A stretch of 34,681 nt of DNA from Porticoccaceae bacterium (GCA_012960115.1 DUBX01000043.1:34750-69430); one strand, 5' to 3'; counted from the first letter of the stretch, positions 13,131 to 22,656 are shown. Numbers and translations: made by a program. Notes: generated by a model from the letters alone, not told the origin.

Positions 13131-14954
13131 TTAATCATTGTACAGTGCGCCGTAAATTGCTTCAGCAACCTTTTTGTTTATATTTACCACTTTCATAAGG
13201 TCTGCCACGCTGGCCTTCTTTACTTCAACAATTCCACCAAAGTGTTTTAATAAATCTCGACGACGAGTCGGCCCTACCCCAGGAATACCTTCCAGAGTAG
13301 ATGTACGACGTTTTTTATCCCGCCTCTGCTTGTGACCCGTAATAGCAAAGCGATGAGCTTCATCTCGAATTTGTTGAATTAAATGAAGAGCCGCTTGCTG
13401 CGGGCGCGCTATCACTTTGTTGTTTTGGTCAGCCAAGATTAGGGTTTCCATACCGGGCTTGCGCGTTGTTCCCTTAGCCACACCCAGCACAATAACACCG
13501 ACTACTCCAAGTTCCGTCAACACCGACTTGGCTATACCAATCTGCCCTTTACCCCCGTCGATAAGCAGAATATCAGGTAGTTTCCCCTCGCCCTTCATAA
13601 GCCGAGTGTAACGGCGTCTAATGGCCTGCTCCATGGCGGCATAATCATCTCCACCGGTGATATTTTCAATATTAAACCGACGATAATCACTCTTCAGTGC
13701 GCCGTTACTATCGAATACCACACAGGATGCTACAACGGCTTCACCGCTACTGTGGCTGATATCGAAACACTCGAGACGCTGCGGTATCTCGTCAAGGCCA
13801 ATGGTGTCTCTTAGGGATTCAAATCGCTGCTGCAAGGTCTGCTTTGACGCTAGCTTACCGGCAAGATTTTGTTGCGCAGTACGTTGAGCAAGTTCGATCC
13901 ACTTAGCCCGAAAACCTCTGACCGAATCACGAATCTCTATGTTCCGCCCTATCCTTTCTTTCAACGCAGCCGTCAAAACCTCTGAGCCTTCTAAAGAAGC
14001 GTTAACTAAAATTTCCTTAGGCAAGTCAGGTCGTCCGCCACCATCTAGATAGAGGTGGGGTAAAAATTCATCGAGTAGTTCACTGACCTTCTCTGCCAAT
14101 GGCGCCTTGGGATAGTAACTCCGGCTGCCTAATATGCGACCTTGACGCACATAGAGCATATGTACGCAGGCTTGGCCGTCAGTTACCGCACCAGCCACGA
14201 TATCAATGGTTCCACGGCCCTTTTCAATCATTTGCTGTGCTTGAACTTGGCGCAGTGCTGATATCTGATCTCGATAGTCACCCGCCTTTTCAAATTCCAA
14301 TGCAAGAGCTGATTTTTCCATGTCTTGCTCTAATTGCTGAAGTATCTTTTCGGCCTTACCATCAAGATACAGGCGCGTTAGATTCACGTCCTCCGCATAG
14401 CTCTCTGGTTCGACAAAATCAACACAGGGCGCTGAGCAACGTTTTATTTGATACTGTAAGCAGGGTCTAGACCGGTTTTTAAAAAAGACATCTTCACACT
14501 GTCTCACGCGAAATATTTTTTGCAGAAAGCTCATGCTATCTCGCACTGCATGGACACTGGGAAACGGCCCAAAGTACGTTCCCTTCGCTTTTTTGGGGCC
14601 TCGGTGAAAGGACAATCTAGGCCATTGATCACGATCCGAGAGAAAAATGTAGGGATAACTTTTATCGTCACGCATCAATATATTAAATGGCGGACGATAT
14701 TGTTTTATTAGGTTGTGCTCTAAGATCAGCGCTTCGGTTTCAGTTTCGGTGACCGTGACATCGATTTCAACAATACGTTTGACCAATGCCGCTGTCTTTG
14801 GTGTTAGGCCCGTTGTTCGAAAATAGCTAGTGACTCGATTCTTTAGATTTTTGGCTTTACCCACATACAAAACCTGCCCCTCACCATCAAGCATCTGATA
14901 GATACCTGGGCGTTGAGTAAGCGATTTTAAAAATGATTGATGATCGAAAGCCAT
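13131..14954 (-). CDS. uvrC: excinuclease ABC subunit C
   Basis: UvrC makes the 3' and 5' incisions in nucleotide excision repair with UvrB on damaged DNA. Normal length (607). Domains in order: an N-terminal GIY-YIG nuclease (PGIYQML ... VLYVGKAKNLKNRV, about 16-45), a cysteine-bearing linker region, a UVR motif (about 200-235, LEFEKAGDYRDQISALR) that contacts UvrB, the RNase H-like C-terminal nuclease (ECFDISHSSGE ... DILLIDGGKGQ) and tandem helix-hairpin-helix motifs (LEGIPGVGPTRRRDLLKHFGG). It is followed by pgsA. The uvrY/gacA regulator that often precedes uvrC is absent; a kynureninase-like gene ends 69 bp upstream instead. Confidence 0.98.
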   Translation of the reverse strand: MAFDHQSFLKSLTQRPGIYQMLDGEGQVLYVGKAKNLKNRVTSYFRTTGLTPKTAALVKRIVEIDVTVTETETEALILEHNLIKQYRPPFNILMRDDKSYPYIFLSDRDQWPRLSFHRGPKKAKGTYFGPFPSVHAVRDSMSFLQKIFRVRQCEDVFFKNRSRPCLQYQIKRCSAPCVDFVEPESYAEDVNLTRLYLDGKAEKILQQLEQDMEKSALALEFEKAGDYRDQISALRQVQAQQMIEKGRGTIDIVAGAVTDGQACVHMLYVRQGRILGSRSYYPKAPLAEKVSELLDEFLPHLYLDGGGRPDLPKEILVNASLEGSEVLTAALKERIGRNIEIRDSVRGFRAKWIELAQRTAQQNLAGKLASKQTLQQRFESLRDTIGLDEIPQRLECFDISHSSGEAVVASCVVFDSNGALKSDYRRFNIENITGGDDYAAMEQAIRRRYTRLMKGEGKLPDILLIDGGKGQIGIAKSVLTELGVVGVIVLGVAKGTTRKPGMETLILADQNNKVIARPQQAALHLIQQIRDEAHRFAITGHKQRRDKKRRTSTLEGIPGVGPTRRRDLLKHFGGIVEVKKASVADLMKVVNINKKVAEAIYGALYND

Positions 14955-15023
14955 GACTGAAGTGTAACGGTTTTTAGCCCTAAAAGGATCACTTTAGACG
15001 GACTCTACTGTTATGGATTAGCC

Positions 15024-16136
15024 TTATCGACTGTTGCCTATCAGTTGCGTTACAACGTCAATCTGAGCCTCAGAGTTGTAAATGTGAGGTGAAAGTCGAA
15101 TACCTTTAGATCGGCTGTCAAAATGAACACCTTGACTGCGCAATTTTTCAGTAATCTGATCATGTTTTTCACCAAAGTGGATAATCAACGTTCCGCTGCG
15201 GCAGTTGGACTCAGTAGGCGACATCAATTCACCCGTCCCTAAGCTAGCAATAATTTTGTCACACAGCTCTAAATTGTGTTGCCGGATCTTATCTACCCCA
15301 AGGTTGCCAACAAACTCTAAACTGGCAGACGCTATACAAAACGGATATACCGAGGGCGTTCCACCCAAAAATCGAAGAGCATCTTTGGCATAGCGAAAAT
15401 TGTGAATGTCGAACTCAAATGGGTCTTCATGGGAGAACCAGCCAACATTTTGTGGCTGACAGAGCTCAAGTATGTCTGGGTTAACCCAGAGAAAACCAGC
15501 ACCTGGACCACCGCTAAGCCATTTAACGCAGGACCCGACAATAAAGTCGGCAGACCATTGCTGAATATCGATGGGAATAATTCCGATAGCCTGAGCGATA
15601 TCGACTAAGGACCGAATTGATCGCTCTGCAGCCATTGCAGTAACGGCCCCGATTGGCAACTGAACACCATTGTTAGATTGCACTTGAGTGACCAAAACTA
15701 AAGCAACATCATCGCTTAAATACTCATCCCACACGGTTAAATCGTTTAGGTTGAGGCCTGCAGGAATATAACGCATCTGATAACCCAGGCTCTGCGATTG
15801 CTGCAGCGCGTAAGCTACCGAAGGAAAGTCCTCCTCACTCATTAGAATGACATTTTTGTGCGTTGAAGGCGTCAGCGAAAATATAATGTTATTCACCGCG
15901 CTGGATATCGTTGTTTGCGGACAAAAGTGGCTTGCATCGCTATTTAACAGCGTGCCAAGTTGCCCCCTAAATCGCTCAATCTCGGCTAACCAATGGTTCC
16001 AGATGCTTTCATTACCTCTAACCCAAGGTTGCCAGAAACCCTCGTCTGCAACTGATTTTGAATTCTTCAGCGGCAGCCCGACTGAATGACTGAGCAAATA
16101 GATGCCTTGCTGATCAACGAAATTATCTTCCATCAT
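15024..16136 (-). CDS. kynU: kynureninase-like PLP-dependent enzyme
   Basis: Kynureninase splits kynurenine (or its 3-hydroxy form) into anthranilate and alanine using PLP. This 370-residue protein has the family's hallmarks: SHSVGLP near the N-terminus, the PLP-nitrogen aspartate Asp179 in LVDIAQAIGIIPID, Schiff-base Lys205 in GSCVKWLSGGPGAGFLWV, GWFSHEDPFEF, FLGGTPSVYP and the C-terminal RLSPHIYNS. It is shorter than the ~415-residue Pseudomonas enzyme, and the N-terminal substrate motif differs, so the substrate may not be kynurenine itself. Its ATG overlaps the stop of the upstream DUF1864 gene by 4 bp (ATGA), so the two are translationally coupled and probably act in sequence. Confidence 0.85.
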   Translation of the reverse strand: MMEDNFVDQQGIYLLSHSVGLPLKNSKSVADEGFWQPWVRGNESIWNHWLAEIERFRGQLGTLLNSDASHFCPQTTISSAVNNIIFSLTPSTHKNVILMSEEDFPSVAYALQQSQSLGYQMRYIPAGLNLNDLTVWDEYLSDDVALVLVTQVQSNNGVQLPIGAVTAMAAERSIRSLVDIAQAIGIIPIDIQQWSADFIVGSCVKWLSGGPGAGFLWVNPDILELCQPQNVGWFSHEDPFEFDIHNFRYAKDALRFLGGTPSVYPFCIASASLEFVGNLGVDKIRQHNLELCDKIIASLGTGELMSPTESNCRSGTLIIHFGEKHDQITEKLRSQGVHFDSRSKGIRLSPHIYNSEAQIDVVTQLIGNSR

Positions 16137-17302
16137 GCTATACAGTCCTTAAGGCTCTGAATATCTCTATAACGGGTATCAAACCCCTCAGTGGCTGGTG
16201 CAGCGCAACGCATATCGCAGAGCTTTCTAAGGCCTTTCAAAAGCACGGGCAAAGGTGGGCCGCTAGCAGTAAGGTCAGCCTGGTCCGTATGTGCGCCCGC
16301 ATCTGCAGGGCGTTCTATAAATTTGCGCACTAACCGCTCGTGATGCTGAATCGCCACTCTGCCATGAGCCTCGCACACGTCTAAAAACATGCTTAAATTG
16401 GTCTGGAACCAAGGGTCATTTTTATGCTCAGACTGACATTCTAGAAAGCTATCGAGCAGACTTTTACGTCGCATACAGTCACGAAGCACGAGTTGATCTT
16501 CTGGGCGCATGAACAAGAATTTATCCACCAACAGCTGGGAGTAATAGGGATCATCTGCTTTACAGACACCCAGAAGTAAATCAATAACATTAATGCCTGC
16601 AAAATCCCCAGCATTCGCACCCCTATACTCGTGCAAACCAACACGGTGTGGTCGGTAGTAAGGCCTGACACAATAGAAAAACCGATTGATATCTAGTTGA
16701 TCAAATAAACTCGCATTGGAGGCATAAACCTCGTCAAGTGCTACCTTGGCTGTGGACAATAATTCGTACGTTATCGGATGTGAGACACCCAGCGGCAGAC
16801 AACTTCTCAGAGCCTCTGAAGCACGAATAAAAGAAAACACGCCGCGTGTATTGAAGTCGATAAATATCTTTTCATCTGCCAGCGAAGTGAACGTTTTGTA
16901 TTCCCCGTTGACGGCACGATTGTGCGTTTCCAAATGACAAGAGGCAAACCGTGGAATTACGCCGAGTGATGCACCCAGCTGCATGGCAAGGGCGGAGGCT
17001 TCTTGCAACGGTGATTTGGTCTCTCTTGATGGCTCAGTAATATCATGGCGGCGACAGGCTGCCATGTAAAAGCCAACATTACCCAACAATTCAAATCCGC
17101 TATCAAAACCCTCATCAGTATTACCCTCACCGAGAAGATCTGTAATGAGCGCTCTACCCTCGTCAACTAATTGTGTTTTGATACTTTTACCCAAGGGCTC
17201 AGTTGAATCGCGATTCTCAAAATACAGCTCTTCCAACCCTGTGTTCATCGCTTTGAAATCACTGCGAATCCATCGATCCAGCGCCTGCGCTTTCTGCGTC
17301 AT
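16133..17302 (-). CDS. PrnB-like/DUF1864 protein, IDO/TDO heme dioxygenase superfamily
   Basis: A 389-residue protein matching what I recall of the PF08933 (PrnB-like, DUF1864) family. PrnB rearranges 7-chlorotryptophan during pyrrolnitrin synthesis and shares the heme-binding fold of indoleamine and tryptophan 2,3-dioxygenases. A Shewanella oneidensis homologue (SO4414; from memory PDB 1ZEE) sits next to a kynureninase gene in the same way. Visible features: mostly helical sequence, a conserved-looking block RPYYRPHRVG...GANAGDFAGINVIDLLLGVC (about 213-247), LLVDKFLFMRPEDQ (257-270), and His320-His321 in VAIQHHERLVRKF, one of which is the likely proximal heme ligand. The start at 17302 has an AAGGG Shine-Dalgarno. 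Coupling to kynU suggests an oxygenase acting on tryptophan or a related indole. Activity not demonstrated. Confidence 0.7.
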   Translation of the reverse strand: MTQKAQALDRWIRSDFKAMNTGLEELYFENRDSTEPLGKSIKTQLVDEGRALITDLLGEGNTDEGFDSGFELLGNVGFYMAACRRHDITEPSRETKSPLQEASALAMQLGASLGVIPRFASCHLETHNRAVNGEYKTFTSLADEKIFIDFNTRGVFSFIRASEALRSCLPLGVSHPITYELLSTAKVALDEVYASNASLFDQLDINRFFYCVRPYYRPHRVGLHEYRGANAGDFAGINVIDLLLGVCKADDPYYSQLLVDKFLFMRPEDQLVLRDCMRRKSLLDSFLECQSEHKNDPWFQTNLSMFLDVCEAHGRVAIQHHERLVRKFIERPADAGAHTDQADLTASGPPLPVLLKGLRKLCDMRCAAPATEGFDTRYRDIQSLKDCIA

Positions 17303-17386
17303 CTTAATACCCTTTTGGCAATTCTATTAAAGGGAAATATTAACAAAATTACAGTGGCATTATCGGGCAAAGAAAAGTCATATTTT

Positions 17387-17407
17387 TTAATATATGTGAT
17401 ATATTAA
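17387..17407. promoter_or_regulatory. palindromic operator candidate in divergent promoter region
   Basis: A perfect palindrome: TTAATATAT (17387-17395), GTG spacer, ATATATTAA (17399-17407). It lies between the divergent Lrp/AsnC-family gene and the DUF1864-kynU operon, just upstream of a TATAAT (17416-17421) facing the regulator, so it overlaps where a -35 box would be. Lrp-family proteins bind AT-rich palindromes of about this size. Inferred site for control of both units. Confidence 0.6.
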
Positions 17408-17443
17408 TCGTTAAATATAATTAATTAGCAGATTATACTAATA

Positions 17444-17929
17444 ATGGATAACAAATTAGATCATATTGATATCAGTATATTATCCGCGTTACAGGATAAT
17501 TCGCGTATCAGCAATGCAGAGCTATCCGCCAAGGTGAACTTATCTCAGACGCCCTGTTTGAGGCGACTTCGCAGGCTCGAACAAAGCGGTCTGATTGAAC
17601 GCTATAGCGTCCAGTTAAATCATCAGATGATAGGCGCCAACGTTTCCGCCTTTGTATTTGTGAAAGTGAACAAAAACACATCCGGCAATGCATCTGCCTT
17701 TGAATCAGCAGTAGCTAACTTACCTGAGGTTACCGAATGCTGTGTGCTTGCAGGGGCTCATGACTACATGCTTCGCGTCAGTACAGCGACATTGCAATCC
17801 TTTGAGATATTTCTCAAAGAAAAGCTAGCCAATGTACCCATGGCAGAAGATATTGAATCAACCATAATACTTAATCAGCTGATTAAGCGAGACGCGCCCC
17901 TACCCACCCCACAGGTAAAGGGTGGATAA
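17444..17929 (+). CDS. Lrp/AsnC-family transcriptional regulator
   Basis: A 161-residue regulator. The N-terminal helix-turn-helix (about 6-60) reads LDHIDISILSALQDNSRISNAELS then VNLSQTPCLRRLRRLEQSGLI, typical of Lrp/AsnC. The RAM ligand-binding domain follows (about 68-150), with the TECCVLAGAHDYMLRV core in which amino-acid effectors bind. Divergent from the DUF1864-kynU operon with 141 bp between starts, it is probably its regulator, as KynR (also Lrp-type) is for kynurenine genes in Pseudomonas aeruginosa; tryptophan or kynurenine would be the natural effector. That assignment is by context. No strong Shine-Dalgarno precedes the ATG. Confidence 0.93.
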   Translation: MDNKLDHIDISILSALQDNSRISNAELSAKVNLSQTPCLRRLRRLEQSGLIERYSVQLNHQMIGANVSAFVFVKVNKNTSGNASAFESAVANLPEVTECCVLAGAHDYMLRVSTATLQSFEIFLKEKLANVPMAEDIESTIILNQLIKRDAPLPTPQVKGG

Positions 17930-17951
17930 TAATTATCCCGTCAAGTCTGTC

Positions 17952-20450
17952 TTATTTCTGGCGGATCCAATAGCGCCGCCGTGCCATCAGCAAGCCTGTT
18001 GCTAGCATCAAGATCACTAACGACGAATCACGTGAACTGTCAGTGGCTATAGTACAACCGCCTCCACCACTTTTAGGTAAAACAACGGGCGGTTGCAGAG
18101 CCGCTACGACAACACTAATCGCCACAGTATCCGTGCCAACGCCACCCAGATCATCAGTCACTGTTAACCTAAAGCTGAGTTCGCCTGCCGAGCCAGGTGC
18201 AGTGAACTGCGCTGCTGCTTCGTTAGACTGACCGATCGATACTGTTGTTCCCGTTAACTGCTCCCAAGCATAGGTCAGCACAGAGCTATCTGCATCAGTG
18301 GCCGACCCTTGCAAGTTAACCGTCGTGCTGGTGTTCACAGTCATATCGGCACCCGCATCAACAACGGGTGCTTCATTCTCCTCAGGTTGAACAACGCCTT
18401 CGCTGACTTCTATCGAGATAATAGCAATGCTTGGCGATGCCAGCGATAGTGAACCAACTGGATCATGTAATCGAATGAAAAAGCTCTCTTTTGGCTCGCC
18501 ATTACTGTCAGATTTAACTGGAATGCTGATGGACTGCACCTGGCTTTCACCATCGCCCCAAGAGAGCGTCCCGGAATCAAGAGACAGATCATCGCCATCT
18601 GTGGCCCCCGCTAAAATCTCCCACTTAACACTAACAGCCCCCTCGGTGCCATTGTTGCGTGCAACCTCAACTGTTGCGCTACCGCCCTCTTCAACCAAAT
18701 AACTTTGGGCATCAAAACTAGCATTGCCCTCCGCTGTCTGCAGCGTATTATCACGAACAACGTAGAGTCCACTACTGATATCACTAATCAACACGACACC
18801 ACTAGGTAAGTAAGGATAAACACCCCAAGCGCCATTAAACGACGTATTGTCAGACATCGGGAAGGTATCAAAAAAACCTATTTCCTTTGGAACGGAAGTG
18901 TCCGAAATATCCAGAACAGTCATCCCTCGTGTGTAATTGGACATGTAGTAGCGATTACCACGAACAAAACCATTGTGATCGATTGCACCAGTTGGACCCG
19001 TCCAGGTTGATAAAAGAGACGGCGCTCTGAAATCTGACATCTCAAATAATCGAACCGTCGTGTTAAGTCCATAGTCCATCTCGTCCAGCTCATCATGAAC
19101 AAGTACGACCTGCTTATCCTCTGTGTACCAACCTGAATGAACATAAGAAACATTCTTATAAGAGGTCGTACTTAATCGTGCTGGAGCACTGTTCTGCGTT
19201 TTATCCCAAATCTGGAAGTTATCTTCATTAAAATCAAAGAAAATCTCACAGTGAGGACCACCAGAAACACATTGAGTATCCTTACGCTCATCTGTCACCA
19301 CCATAGAGCTGACATCATGAGTATAGTTTGTGCGCGAGGAAGAGCTATTCTGATAGATTGAGACCGGTGACTGAGGGTTATCCAACCCATACGTATTAAA
19401 TGAGCCGCCCTTTCGATTTGAACCAGAAATATGCAGATAGGGCTCGACACCGTTGAGTGCTACCCCTAGCGAGTAATCAACATTACTTAAATAAACATTA
19501 TGCGCACTGATATCACTTGAGTCTGAGCCGGCAACAGAAATTGTCTCAGGCAAGGAACGTAAGTCTATGATCATCGTCCCAACAGACGCGCTATCGGCTG
19601 TCACATAGGCGTAACTCTCCCATCGTGCGCTTTGAAAGTTAAAGTGTTGATAAACTTTGATATCACGCCAAGAGGTTGACTGACTAGAAACACTTCCTAC
19701 CATACGCGGCGACTCAGGGTTAGTTACCTCAACGACGCCAACGCCATTCCGCAGGCCCATGATCGCGTATTCTCGGCCATCATTCACATCGTAAAATCCC
19801 CAAACATCGTTGGCAGCACTAGGGTTAGTTGAAAAACTCGAGAGCGGGACATGTGACAATAAGTCCATGTTTTCACAGGCGTGATCTCCAGCAAAACCAT
19901 TTTCACAGTTGGTTGCTGCCTTGGCCTCTTTTAATCGTTCATAAACCTGCATTTTTTCGCGAATATCTTGAGTTTTATCGATATCCAAGCCTTTCGCGTC
20001 AACAATTACGGTAAAGCCTTTGCTGGCTAATTTATCGGCGAATTCTAGTGGCACCCCAGTTAGGCGTGTAATGTTATTGGGATCGGTTTTAGCGAAAGCA
20101 GATTCTTCACTGTACAAACCTTTTACAGGAACTAGATCACTAAGCAGATAAAACAGCGTATCGACATCTTCGACCTTATAGTTACCCGCAGCCATCCGGA
20201 TAGTATCGCCCTTGTTAGACTGCAATCCGGCATAGTTAATCGTTTTACACGGCTGTGCAGCATCATCGCACTTGCCACTATCGACGCCGGTGGCGGCGAC
20301 AAAGCGGGCTTTGTCATGATCTGCATGGCTCAGGACTAAGGAGGAATAAAACGTCAGTGCCAAGACTGTAACCAACAATAACAAACCGTCTTTAATTGCC
20401 GCTATCGGCCTATGATTTATATGCATTCTTATTCTCTTTATTAGTGACAA
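17952..20450 (-). CDS. choice-of-anchor B surface protein with Calx-beta and PKD-like domains
   Basis: An 832-residue exported modular protein. Layout: signal peptide with a long basic N-region (to about 42, ...SLVLSHA); a short pectin-lyase-like stretch (about 48-95, CDDAAQPCKTINYAGL...GDTIRMAAGNY) that looks cut short; a beta-propeller-like choice-of-anchor B region (about 190-600) opening MDLLSHVPLSS and containing VWGFYDVNDGREYA, VVEVTNPESPR and HDVSSMVVTDER; a Calx-beta domain (about 605-705); a PKD/Ig-like domain (about 715-800, DAGADMTVNTSTTVNLQGSA); and a C-terminal sorting tail: GGGGCT, a hydrophobic helix and an arginine cluster (RRR). The tail resembles GlyGly- or JDVT-CTERM signals cut by dedicated membrane proteases. 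Function unknown; surface display is likely. Confidence 0.82.
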   Translation of the reverse strand: MSLIKRIRMHINHRPIAAIKDGLLLLVTVLALTFYSSLVLSHADHDKARFVAATGVDSGKCDDAAQPCKTINYAGLQSNKGDTIRMAAGNYKVEDVDTLFYLLSDLVPVKGLYSEESAFAKTDPNNITRLTGVPLEFADKLASKGFTVIVDAKGLDIDKTQDIREKMQVYERLKEAKAATNCENGFAGDHACENMDLLSHVPLSSFSTNPSAANDVWGFYDVNDGREYAIMGLRNGVGVVEVTNPESPRMVGSVSSQSTSWRDIKVYQHFNFQSARWESYAYVTADSASVGTMIIDLRSLPETISVAGSDSSDISAHNVYLSNVDYSLGVALNGVEPYLHISGSNRKGGSFNTYGLDNPQSPVSIYQNSSSSRTNYTHDVSSMVVTDERKDTQCVSGGPHCEIFFDFNEDNFQIWDKTQNSAPARLSTTSYKNVSYVHSGWYTEDKQVVLVHDELDEMDYGLNTTVRLFEMSDFRAPSLLSTWTGPTGAIDHNGFVRGNRYYMSNYTRGMTVLDISDTSVPKEIGFFDTFPMSDNTSFNGAWGVYPYLPSGVVLISDISSGLYVVRDNTLQTAEGNASFDAQSYLVEEGGSATVEVARNNGTEGAVSVKWEILAGATDGDDLSLDSGTLSWGDGESQVQSISIPVKSDSNGEPKESFFIRLHDPVGSLSLASPSIAIISIEVSEGVVQPEENEAPVVDAGADMTVNTSTTVNLQGSATDADSSVLTYAWEQLTGTTVSIGQSNEAAAQFTAPGSAGELSFRLTVTDDLGGVGTDTVAISVVVAALQPPVVLPKSGGGGCTIATDSSRDSSLVILMLATGLLMARRRYWIRQK

Positions 20451-20677
20451 TTTCTAATTAAGAGCGGAATAATAGTGCAAATGTGCAACCGATGATAGCC
20501 GCTAAAAACACTAAGATAAGGCAATTTATACATAGTGCCCCCCACTTCACATTATCATTCTAAGCACCAGTAGAGGTATAAACTAAAAAAGACTCTGGAT
20601 ACATCAATTTCAAGGGACTTTTCGGTCTCTGACTTTTATACTGCACGCTAAAGTTCGTCTTAACCAACTCTAGAGTA

Positions 20678-21694
20678 ATGTTGCCCTTGACCACTACAGC
20701 CCCAACCACGGGTAGCAAGCCTAGCCGACGATTTTGTGTCGCACCAATGTTGGACTGGACGGATAGGCACTGCCGGTTCTTTTTGCGTTTAATCAGCCAA
20801 CATGCCGTTCTTTATACAGAAATGCTCACTACCGGAGCCATATTGCATGGTGACACCGAGCGTTTTTTGGAGATGAATGCCGCAGAGCACCCCGTTGCAT
20901 TGCAGCTAGGTGGGAGCAACCCAGGCGATTTAGCCGCTGCATGTAAACTCGCTGAAAAATATGCGTACGCTGAAATAAACCTTAACTGCGGCTGCCCCAG
21001 TGATCGTGTCCAGAGCGGAATGTTCGGGGCCGTTATGATGAAAAATGTAGCTATTACCGCTGACTGCGTAGCCGCCATGCGAGACGCAGTAGACCTTCCG
21101 GTGACTGTAAAGCATCGTATTGGTGTCGATGACTATGACTCTTATGACTTTTTGTGCCAATTTGTTGGCACCCTCTCTGACGCCGGTTGCAACACATTTG
21201 TAGTGCATGCGCGAAAGGCATGGCTTAAAGGCCTTAGCCCAAAACAAAATCGAGAAGTACCTGAGCTTAACTATGATCGTGTTTATCAATTAAAGCGTGA
21301 TTTCCCCGATGCCGAAATTGTCATCAATGGGGGTATTACCACCCTCGAACAATCTATTGAGCATTTGAACCATTTAGATGGGGTAATGATGGGACGCGAG
21401 GCCTATACCAACCCCTATATATTGGCTACTGTTGATCAAGATATCTATGGTGCCAATCATCCGGTTAAGAGCCGTGAAAAAATCGCTGAACAATTTCTTG
21501 ATTACATAGATAATGAGATGAGTAAGGGCACCAAACTGCACGCGATGACACGCCATATTTTAGGGTTATTTCATGGCATGCCTGGTGCACGGCTGTTTAG
21601 GCGACACATTAGCGAGAATGCCTACAAGCCCACTGCGACAATTGACGTTTTAACAACCGCATTAAAAGCCACTTCAGGAGCCATGAACAAATGA
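20678..21694 (+). CDS. dusA: tRNA-dihydrouridine(20/20a) synthase
   Basis: An FMN and NADPH enzyme that reduces uridine 20/20a in the D loop of tRNAs. At 338 residues it matches DusA. Signatures: [15 protein letters not shown] at the N-terminus; [14 protein letters not shown] with catalytic Cys106 (second Cys); [32 protein letters not shown], which is characteristic of DusA rather than DusB/C; and INGGITT...GVMMGREAY for phosphate binding. Its stop overlaps the tal start by 4 bp (ATGA), so the two are coupled. The Shine-Dalgarno before ATG 20678 is weak, but the upstream leucine- and threonine-rich N-terminus is typical. Confidence 0.96.
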   Translation: MLPLTTTAPTTGSKPSRRFCVAPMLDWTDRHCRFFLRLISQHAVLYTEMLTTGAILHGDTERFLEMNAAEHPVALQLGGSNPGDLAAACKLAEKYAYAEINLNCGCPSDRVQSGMFGAVMMKNVAITADCVAAMRDAVDLPVTVKHRIGVDDYDSYDFLCQFVGTLSDAGCNTFVVHARKAWLKGLSPKQNREVPELNYDRVYQLKRDFPDAEIVINGGITTLEQSIEHLNHLDGVMMGREAYTNPYILATVDQDIYGANHPVKSREKIAEQFLDYIDNEMSKGTKLHAMTRHILGLFHGMPGARLFRRHISENAYKPTATIDVLTTALKATSGAMNK

Positions 21695-22656
21695 GCAATA
21701 TAAGTAAATTAGCACAATTAAAAGAAATGACGACTGTCGTTGCCGATACTGGCGATTTTGAGGCGATTAGTCAGTATTCTCCTGAAGATGCCACGACTAA
21801 CCCATCGCTGATATTAAAAGCCGCTCAGATGCCTGCCTATGAGGGCCTTGTTAAAGAGGTTATTGCGTCTGTCTCTGGGGGGAAGCTATCAAGTGATGAG
21901 CAACTGTCTCTCTGCATGGATAAATTAGCGGTCGGTATTGGCGAAAAGATCATCAATGTTATTCCTGGGCGTGTCTCAACAGAGGTCGATGCTCGATTAT
22001 CCTTTGATACTGAAAAATCTATTACCAAAGCGCGTCAGCTAATTGCGCTGTACGAGCAAGCCGGCATAGGGAAAGAACGTGTTCTTATTAAAATGGCATC
22101 AACCTTTGAAGGTATACGTGCAGCAGAGCAACTTGAAAAAGAAGGCATCAACTGCAACCTAACGTTGCTATTTAATTTTACTCAGGCAGCCGCCGCCGCA
22201 GATGCAGGGGCATTCTTAATCTCCCCCTTCGTAGGCAGGATATTGGACTGGTACAAAGCTAATACCGATAAATCTGAGTATACGGCTGCCGAAGATCCGG
22301 GTGTGCAGTCAGTCACGCAAATTTATAACTACTATAAACAGTCTGGCTATGACACCGTAGTGATGGGCGCAAGCTTTAGAAATATAGGTGAAATTACCGA
22401 ACTAGCAGGCTGTGATCGACTCACTATTAGCCCGCAACTTTTGCAAGAACTAGATGATGATTTTGGCACCTTAGATCGTAAACTAGATCCCAAACATACC
22501 GGTGATAAAATTGATTATAAAATGGCAGGTGAAAGCGCCTTCCGTTATGAATTAAATGATGACCCCATGGCGACTGAAAAATTAGCGCACGGTATTAGAA
22601 GCTTTGTGGCCGATCAAGTTAAGTTAGAAGTATGGTTGAAAGAGCTAGACAAATGA
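21691..22656 (+). CDS. tal: transaldolase
   Basis: Transfers a dihydroxyacetone unit between sugar phosphates in the non-oxidative pentose phosphate pathway. At 321 residues it is the TalB type. The Schiff-base lysine is Lys134 in [13 protein letters not shown] (Lys132 in E. coli), with VADTGDF near the N-terminus, [20 protein letters not shown] and [11 protein letters not shown] in order. It overlaps dusA by 4 bp and the following TerB-like gene by 4 bp, forming a tightly packed three-gene operon. Confidence 0.97.
   Translation: MSNISKLAQLKEMTTVVADTGDFEAISQYSPEDATTNPSLILKAAQMPAYEGLVKEVIASVSGGKLSSDEQLSLCMDKLAVGIGEKIINVIPGRVSTEVDARLSFDTEKSITKARQLIALYEQAGIGKERVLIKMASTFEGIRAAEQLEKEGINCNLTLLFNFTQAAAAADAGAFLISPFVGRILDWYKANTDKSEYTAAEDPGVQSVTQIYNYYKQSGYDTVVMGASFRNIGEITELAGCDRLTISPQLLQELDDDFGTLDRKLDPKHTGDKIDYKMAGESAFRYELNDDPMATEKLAHGIRSFVADQVKLEVWLKELDK

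Noticed and set aside
20492-20563. 23-codon plus-strand ORF upstream of dusA
   Set aside because: No Shine-Dalgarno and no signal or domain; it looks like chance in a divergent promoter region.
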